Below the pieces are notes generated by a model. That model searched no databases. It had not been told where the DNA came from and worked only from the letters and a program-made list of their open reading frames with translations. A stretch of 9,253 bases of DNA, from contig JAEZVV010000031.1 of NCBI GenBank assembly GCA_023443095.1, forward strand, positions 1 to 9,253, read 5' to 3'. Every line of letters starts with the position of its first letter. The first letter of the stretch is position 1. The translations under genes were made by a program, and so were the position numbers. This document shows, one piece after another, positions 6,658 to 9,253 of this stretch. The stretch is from Pseudomonadota bacterium. Its GTDB lineage: Bacteria; Pseudomonadota; Gammaproteobacteria; Burkholderiales; Burkholderiaceae_F.

Positions 6658-6706
6658 AGTCCGAACGGCCGAATCACCTCGAGTCAACCCCACCCGCCCC
6701 CGAACC

Positions 6707-6994
6707 ATGCCTCTCGCCCTGGACGATGTTCGCCGCATCGCTCACCTCGCCCGCATCGAAATCACCGATGACGAGGCGAGCCGCACGCTGGCGCAACTCA
6801 ACGACATCTTCGCCATGATCGAACGCATGCAGGCGGTCGACACCGACGGCATCGCGCCGATGTCGCATCCGCTCGGCGGCGACCAGCGCCTGCGCGCCGA
6901 CGAGGTCACCGAGACCGACGGCCGCGAAAACAACATGAAAAACGCGCCCGAACAGGCCGACGGCCTGTTCCTGGTGCCCAAGGTCATCGAATAG
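6707..6994 (+). CDS. gatC: Aspartyl/glutamyl-tRNA amidotransferase subunit C
   Basis: Complete, 95 residues, standard GatC length. It is the small non-catalytic subunit that wraps between GatA and GatB and stabilises the complex. Family features are the N-terminal helix DVRRIAHLARIEI (7-19), the helix around LAQLNDIFAMIERMQAVDTDGI (28-49), the proline-containing linker PMSHP (51-55), LRADEV (62-67) and the C-terminal block APEQADGLFLVPKVIE (80-95). The ATG at 6707 gives the canonical start MPLALDDVRRIAHLARIE. An in-frame GTG at 6641 would add 22 residues with no GatC character. The bases before the ATG are C-rich with no Shine-Dalgarno. It is first gene of the gat operon, with gatA starting two bases after its stop. 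Confidence 0.96.
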   Translation: MPLALDDVRRIAHLARIEITDDEASRTLAQLNDIFAMIERMQAVDTDGIAPMSHPLGGDQRLRADEVTETDGRENNMKNAPEQADGLFLVPKVIE

Positions 6995-6996
6995 CC

Positions 6997-8454
6997 ATGA
7001 GCGACATCACCCACGCCTCCGTCGCCGAACTCGGCCGCAAGCTCGCCGCCAAAGAGGTTTCGGCGACCGAACTGGCCCAGGCCTTCCTGGCCCGGGTCGA
7101 GACCCACCGCGACCTCAACGCCTTCCTCGACGTCCGCCCCGAGGTCACCCTGGCCCAGGCCGCCGCCGCCGACGCTCGCCTGGCGCGGGGCGAGGCCGGC
7201 CCGCTGACCGGCGTGCCGATGGCACACAAGGACATCTTCGTCACCCAGGAATGGGCCAGCACGGCCTCGAGCAAGATGCTCGAGGGCTATATGAGCCCCT
7301 TCGACGCGACCGTGGTCGAGAACCTCAAGCAGGCCGGCATGGTCTGCCTGGGCAAGCTCAACTGCGACGAGTTCGCGATGGGCTCCTCGAACGAGAACTC
7401 GGCGTACGGAAATGTCTTGAATCCCTGGGACAAGACCGCCGTGCCGGGCGGCAGCTCGGGCGGCTCGTCGGCGGCGGTCGCCGCCCGCATCGCGCCGGTG
7501 GCCACCGCCACCGACACCGGCGGCTCGATCCGCGAACCGGCCGCCTTCACCGGCATCACCGGCAGCAAGCCGACCTACGGCCGGCCCAGCCGCTGGGGCA
7601 TGATCGCTTTCGCCTCCAGCCTCGACACCGCCGGCCTGATGACGTATTCGGCCGAAGACGCCGCCCTCGTTTTCAACGAGATGCTCGGCTTCGACCCCAA
7701 GGATTCGACCAGCATCGACCGCCCGCGCGAGGACTACACCCGCCACCTCAACGATGGCGTCAAGGGCCTGAAGATCGGCGTTCCGCGCGCCTGGCTGGCC
7801 GAAGGCCTGACCCCGGACGTGGCCGCCGCCACCCTTGAGGCGCTGCGCGAATACGAACGCCAGGGCGCGACCCTGGTCGACATCGAGCTGCCCAACGCCG
7901 GCCTCGGCATCCCCGTTTATTACGTGATCGCGCCGGCCGAGTGTTCGAGCAACCTGAGCCGCTTCGACGGCGTGCGTTACGGCCACCGCGCCGAGAAATA
8001 CGCCGACCTCGAAGACATGATCAAGAAGAGCCGCGCCGAGGGCTTCGGCCCCGAGCCCAAGCGCCGCATCCTGATCGGCAGCTACGTGCTCTCGCACGGC
8101 TACTACGACGCGTATTACATCAAGGCGCAGAAGGTGCGCCGCCTGATCGCCGAGGAGTTCGCCCGCGCCTTCGCCCAGTGCGACCTGATCGCCAGTCCGG
8201 TGACCACCAGCGTCGCCTGGACCTTCAACGAAAAGACCGACCCGGTCTCGATGTACCTGGCCGACCTCTACACCGTGCCGGGATCGCTCGCCGGCCTGCC
8301 GAGCATGAGCATCCCCTGCGGCTTCGGCGACAAGGGCCGGCCGATCGGCCTGCAGCTCACCGCCAACCATTTCGCCGAGGCCAAGATGCTCGGCGCCGCC
8401 CACGCCTACCAGCGCGCCACCGACTGGCACGCGCGCGTGCCGGCGGGCTACTGA
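6997..8454 (+). CDS. gatA: Aspartyl/glutamyl-tRNA amidotransferase subunit A (glutaminase/amidase subunit)
   Basis: Complete, 485 residues, normal length. It belongs to the amidase-signature family and releases ammonia from glutamine, which passes through the complex to GatB for amidation of Asp-tRNA(Asn) and/or Glu-tRNA(Gln). The catalytic Ser-cisSer-Lys triad is intact: Lys78 (in MAHKDI), cis-Ser153 (in PGGSSGGSSA) and nucleophile Ser177 (in DTGGSIRE). The spacing of 75 and 24 residues matches that of known family members. Other conserved blocks are LNCDEFAMGSSNENSAYG (121-138) and GSKPTYGRPSRWGMIAFASS (189-208). The gene follows gatC after two bases, consistent with coupling; an AAGG at 6980-6983 is rather far from the ATG for a normal ribosome binding site. 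Confidence 0.98.
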   Translation: MSDITHASVAELGRKLAAKEVSATELAQAFLARVETHRDLNAFLDVRPEVTLAQAAAADARLARGEAGPLTGVPMAHKDIFVTQEWASTASSKMLEGYMSPFDATVVENLKQAGMVCLGKLNCDEFAMGSSNENSAYGNVLNPWDKTAVPGGSSGGSSAAVAARIAPVATATDTGGSIREPAAFTGITGSKPTYGRPSRWGMIAFASSLDTAGLMTYSAEDAALVFNEMLGFDPKDSTSIDRPREDYTRHLNDGVKGLKIGVPRAWLAEGLTPDVAAATLEALREYERQGATLVDIELPNAGLGIPVYYVIAPAECSSNLSRFDGVRYGHRAEKYADLEDMIKKSRAEGFGPEPKRRILIGSYVLSHGYYDAYYIKAQKVRRLIAEEFARAFAQCDLIASPVTTSVAWTFNEKTDPVSMYLADLYTVPGSLAGLPSMSIPCGFGDKGRPIGLQLTANHFAEAKMLGAAHAYQRATDWHARVPAGY

Positions 8455-8460
8455 GAACTT

Positions 8461-8464
8461 AGGA
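8461..8464 (+). promoter_or_regulatory. Shine-Dalgarno of gatB
   Basis: AGGA lies seven bases before the gatB ATG at 8472, within the 17-base gatA-gatB gap. It is one of the few clear ribosome binding sites in the window and supports the chosen gatB start. Confidence 0.7.
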
Positions 8465-8471
8465 AACAGCG

Positions 8472-9253
8472 ATGAACTGGGAAGTCGTCATCGGCCTGGA
8501 GACCCACGCTCAGCTCTCCACCCGCAGCAAGATTTTCTCGGGCGCCTCGACCGCCTTCGGCGCCGCGCCCAACACCCAGGCCTCGGTGGTCGACCTGGCG
8601 CTGCCGGGGGTGCTGCCGGTTTTGAACCGCGGCGCGGTCGAACGCGCGATCCGCTTCGGGCTGGCCGTCAACGCCAAGATCGCGCCGCATTCGATCTTTG
8701 CCCGCAAGAACTACTTCTACCCCGACCTGCCCAAGGGCTACCAGATCAGCCAGTTCGAGATCCCGGTGGTGCAGGGCGGCCAGGTCAGTTTCGTGGTCAC
8801 GCCCAAGAGCGGCGAGCCGTACGTGAAGACGCTCAACCTGACCCGCGCCCACCTCGAGGAAGACGCCGGCAAGAGCCTGCACGAGGACTTCCACGGCATG
8901 AGCGGGATCGACCTCAACCGCGCCGGTACCCCCCTGCTCGAGATCGTCACCGAACCCGAGCTGCGTTCCTCGGCCGAGGCTGTGGCCTACGCCCGCACCC
9001 TGCATTCGCTGGTGATGTGGCTGGGCATCTGCGACGGCAACATGCAGGAAGGCAGCTTCCGCTGCGACGCCAACGTCAGCGTGCGCCCGGCCGGCCAGAA
9101 GGAGTTCGGCACCCGCTGCGAGATCAAGAACCTCAACAGCTTCAAGTTCCTGCAGGCGGCGATCGACTACGAGGTGCGGCGCCAGATCGAGCTGATCGAA
9201 GACGGCGGCAAGGTGGTGCAGGCGACTCGCCTGTACGACCCCGACCGCGACGA
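8472..9253 (+). CDS. gatB: Aspartyl/glutamyl-tRNA amidotransferase subunit B (3' end outside window)
   Basis: Partial: 260 residues are readable of the roughly 480-490 usual for the family, with no stop before the right edge. GatB binds the mischarged tRNA, phosphorylates the misacylated Asp or Glu side chain with ATP and transfers ammonia to it. Visible family blocks are VIGLETHAQL (6-15, with Glu10 and His12 in the conserved metal/active-site segment), RKNYFYPDLPKGYQISQFE (78-96), HLEEDAGKS (127-135), DLNRAGTPLLEIVTEPEL, MQEGSFRCDANVSVR and CEIKNLNSFKF. The cradle (kinase/amidation) domain is therefore intact as far as seen; the C-terminal helical and tRNA-binding YqeY-like domain lies outside. 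It sits 17 bases after gatA in the same operon. Confidence 0.97.
   Translation, partial: MNWEVVIGLETHAQLSTRSKIFSGASTAFGAAPNTQASVVDLALPGVLPVLNRGAVERAIRFGLAVNAKIAPHSIFARKNYFYPDLPKGYQISQFEIPVVQGGQVSFVVTPKSGEPYVKTLNLTRAHLEEDAGKSLHEDFHGMSGIDLNRAGTPLLEIVTEPELRSSAEAVAYARTLHSLVMWLGICDGNMQEGSFRCDANVSVRPAGQKEFGTRCEIKNLNSFKFLQAAIDYEVRRQIELIEDGGKVVQATRLYDPDRD

Noticed and set aside
6465..6677. N-terminal extension of MreB to 6677
   Set aside because: The added 71 residues precede the canonical MFGFLRSYFSND start and read through the divergent promoter region.
6742..8430. 562-codon open frame on the minus strand, antisense to gatC and gatA
   Set aside because: It is a shadow of gatA codon usage (GC-rich third positions remove stops on the other strand) and has no family features.

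Overview
This window is a chromosomal housekeeping region of a GC-rich Gram-negative bacterium. It looks like a betaproteobacterium, probably near the Rhodocyclales: the protein sequences resemble that group, and a mre-mrd cell-shape cluster transcribed away from gatCAB is an arrangement I know from betaproteobacteria. This placement is from memory of the families, not from a search. I see no mobile element, CRISPR array, tRNA, rRNA or horizontally acquired island, and no previously undescribed system.

Left part (1-6464), all on the minus strand. In transcription order this is mreB, mreC, mreD, mrdA (PBP2), rodA and rlpA, with rlpA cut by the left window edge. Together they encode the Rod complex (elongasome): MreB filaments, the MreC/MreD membrane link, the PBP2 transpeptidase and its SEDS glycosyltransferase partner RodA. 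RlpA is a lipoprotein of the septal-wall lytic transglycosylase family. Three junctions are translationally coupled by stop/start overlap (mreC-mreD, mrdA-rodA, rodA-rlpA). Two are open: mreB-mreC, 72 bases with a perfect 10-bp GC hairpin, and mreD-mrdA, 160 bases with a consensus TATAAT. The cluster therefore looks like three expression blocks: mreB, mreCD and mrdA-rodA-rlpA.

Middle (6465-6706). A 242-base divergent intergenic region separates mreB from gatC. It holds an AT-richer island at about 6560-6605, a 19-base imperfect palindrome, and several inverted repeats that would fall in the leaders of the two operons. It is the likely site of the promoters for both directions, but I cannot place either promoter with confidence.

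Right part (6707-9253), plus strand. gatC, gatA and gatB (the last cut by the right edge) encode the three subunits of the tRNA-dependent amidotransferase, which converts mischarged Asp-tRNA(Asn) and/or Glu-tRNA(Gln) to the correct amide form. The catalytic residues of GatA are intact.

No stretch longer than 300 bases is without a gene. Very long open frames antisense to mrdA, mreC/mreB and gatA are artefacts of GC-rich codon usage and are not annotated.
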